From contig JAKFVU010000084.1 in assembly GCA_021732025.1 (NCBI GenBank), forward strand, positions 1 through 64,000: 64,000 nucleotides of DNA. The letters are read 5' to 3'. The stretch is from Candidatus Obscuribacterales bacterium (GTDB lineage: Bacteria; Cyanobacteriota; Vampirovibrionia; Obscuribacterales; Obscuribacteraceae). Position 1 is the first letter of the stretch, and every line of letters starts with the position of its first letter. Positions 63,016-64,000 of this stretch are shown here, one piece after another. Below the pieces are notes generated by a model. The model saw only the letters and a program-made list of their open reading frames with translations, was not told the origin of the DNA and ran no database searches. The translations under genes were made by a program, and so were the position numbers.

Positions 63016-64000
63016 ATGATTAGTCGCATTCATAACCAAAAATCGAATAGTCAACGCTTAGTCACTCTGGCGTTGTCTTATTTACTCTTAGCCTTTAGCG
63101 CGTCCACGCCCAGCTTGGCGGCCGAAGACAGCAGCAATGAAACAACTGAAAGCAGTAAACAAGATTTAAAGAGTGATAGCTTAACTACCGAGAATCAAAA
63201 TACTGAAAATCTGAGTACCGAGAAGCGTGCCCGTGTCCCAGCTACTGCTGATCATTTTTTGCGTTGCTATAACGAAGCCGTTAAGGCCACAAGATTAAGG
63301 CGCTGGCAAGTTGCCCTTGAGTTCAATACTGCAGCATTGCACGAAGCCAATCAAGCAAGCTCCGAGCGCAGCCGCTATCTGCAAGCTCGATTATTACAAG
63401 GCCTGCTATTCAATCGCATGGACAAACCGCAAAAAGCTTTTGAGACTTTAACTGACTTGATGAAACCACTAACTGCCCAATACGGCAAAGGCAGCAGCGA
63501 AGTAGGCAGCGCCTATTCAGAGCTAGCCGAGGCAGAACTGGCATTAGGACAATTCAAAACGGCTGAACAGGATGCTAGAAAATCGATCAGTATATTTGAG
63601 CAAATAAGTAAGAGCAAAGACAATCAAGATAGTGAAAGAGAACTTGGTTTAAGCCTATCTCGCCTGGCTAGAGCACTATCGAAGCAAGGTTTCAACGAAG
63701 ACGCCCGCAACCATTTTCTGCAAGCAAGAGCTGCTCTAGCAGCAGAACCCGGCTACAAAGAACAAGACCTGGCCGATGAACTTAGACTTGAAGCTCTGTT
63801 TTTTGGAAAAGTTGGCAGCAACAAAACAGCCACACAGTTATTTGAAAAGAGTTGTCAGCTCAAAGAAGCATTGTCAAACCCAGAACAGCCGGCACACCTA
63901 ACTGGCGAAGTAAAATTCACATGGGAACACGGCTCACCGCGCTCTCATGAAATTATCGATCACGAATTTCCACTGAGGTATATCACGGCCAATCATGTAC
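63016..64000 (+). CDS. Secreted TPR-like protein, 3' end cut by window edge
   Basis: The frame from ATG at 63016 is open to base 64000, at least 328 codons. A signal peptide is present (LVTLALSYLLLAFSASTPSL, then AAED). An acidic/Ser/Asn stretch follows. Then come helical repeats of TPR type: RRWQVALEFNTAALHEANQA, YLQARLLQGLLFNRMDKPQK, AYSELAEAELALGQFKTAEQ and LSRLARALSKQGFNEDARNH. A later YKEQDLADELRLEALFFGKV repeat may complete a TPR array. The last visible part (GEVKFTWEHGSPRSHEIIDH) starts a new beta-type domain. Function unknown. Confidence 0.8.
   Translation, partial: MISRIHNQKSNSQRLVTLALSYLLLAFSASTPSLAAEDSSNETTESSKQDLKSDSLTTENQNTENLSTEKRARVPATADHFLRCYNEAVKATRLRRWQVALEFNTAALHEANQASSERSRYLQARLLQGLLFNRMDKPQKAFETLTDLMKPLTAQYGKGSSEVGSAYSELAEAELALGQFKTAEQDARKSISIFEQISKSKDNQDSERELGLSLSRLARALSKQGFNEDARNHFLQARAALAAEPGYKEQDLADELRLEALFFGKVGSNKTATQLFEKSCQLKEALSNPEQPAHLTGEVKFTWEHGSPRSHEIIDHEFPLRYITANHV

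Overview
The window most resembles a genome of the non-photosynthetic sister lineage of Cyanobacteria, the Melainabacteria/Vampirovibrionophyta, and within it the Obscuribacter type. The case is circumstantial. It rests on many lineage-style LysM, TPR and low-complexity secreted proteins, a PiT phosphate transporter with a cyanobacterial-style phased Pho-box-like element, a polyphosphate kinase 2, a glycogen-debranching GH13 enzyme, an OmpA-type envelope protein, and a tRNA-His resembling cyanobacterial ones. There are no rRNA genes, transposases, integrases or CRISPR arrays. I see no sign of a prophage or integrated island.

Layout. 1-8441: a giant minus-strand gene cut by the left edge. It holds YD/RHS-like repeats followed by a Gly/Ala/Thr hexapeptide tract. 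8841-14727: two divergent LysM proteins that share a C-terminal domain. 14724-20811: a GT9 glycosyltransferase, a small unknown, PiT phosphate transporter plus universal stress protein, a DinG-type helicase and a membrane LysM protein. 21267-27100: a two-domain M16 peptidase, an atypical FeoB and tRNA-His with a strong terminator. 27191-33843: mostly minus-strand secreted proteins, with a five-gene cluster (beta-helix, TadG-like, PsbP-like, small helical protein, WYRIP-family protein). 34101-41092: a glycogen debranching enzyme with a putative zincin-containing N-terminus, a ferritin-like protein, tandem DUF4279 proteins, a WD40 protein and PPK2.

41197-49127: five overlapping or closely spaced plus-strand genes encoding a SWIM zinc finger protein, a DUF5691-like helical protein, a MoxR-like AAA+ ATPase, a DUF5682-like protein and a VWA protein. 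This is the best candidate for a poorly understood multi-protein system here. 49147-64000: PEBP and Cys-rich secreted proteins, a YwqG-like protein, a trypsin-like protease, OmpA, DnaK-MsrA, a rhodanese, a Spy-like protein, two more WYRIP-family proteins, a GNAT acetyltransferase and TPR proteins, the last cut by the right edge.

How the genes fit together. PiT, UspA and PPK2, with the debranching enzyme, point to a cell that takes up phosphate and cycles polyphosphate and glycogen. DnaK, MsrA, Spy-like, rhodanese and UspA form an ordinary stress set. A large share of the coding capacity goes to secreted or envelope proteins of unknown function, including four members of one paralogous secreted family.
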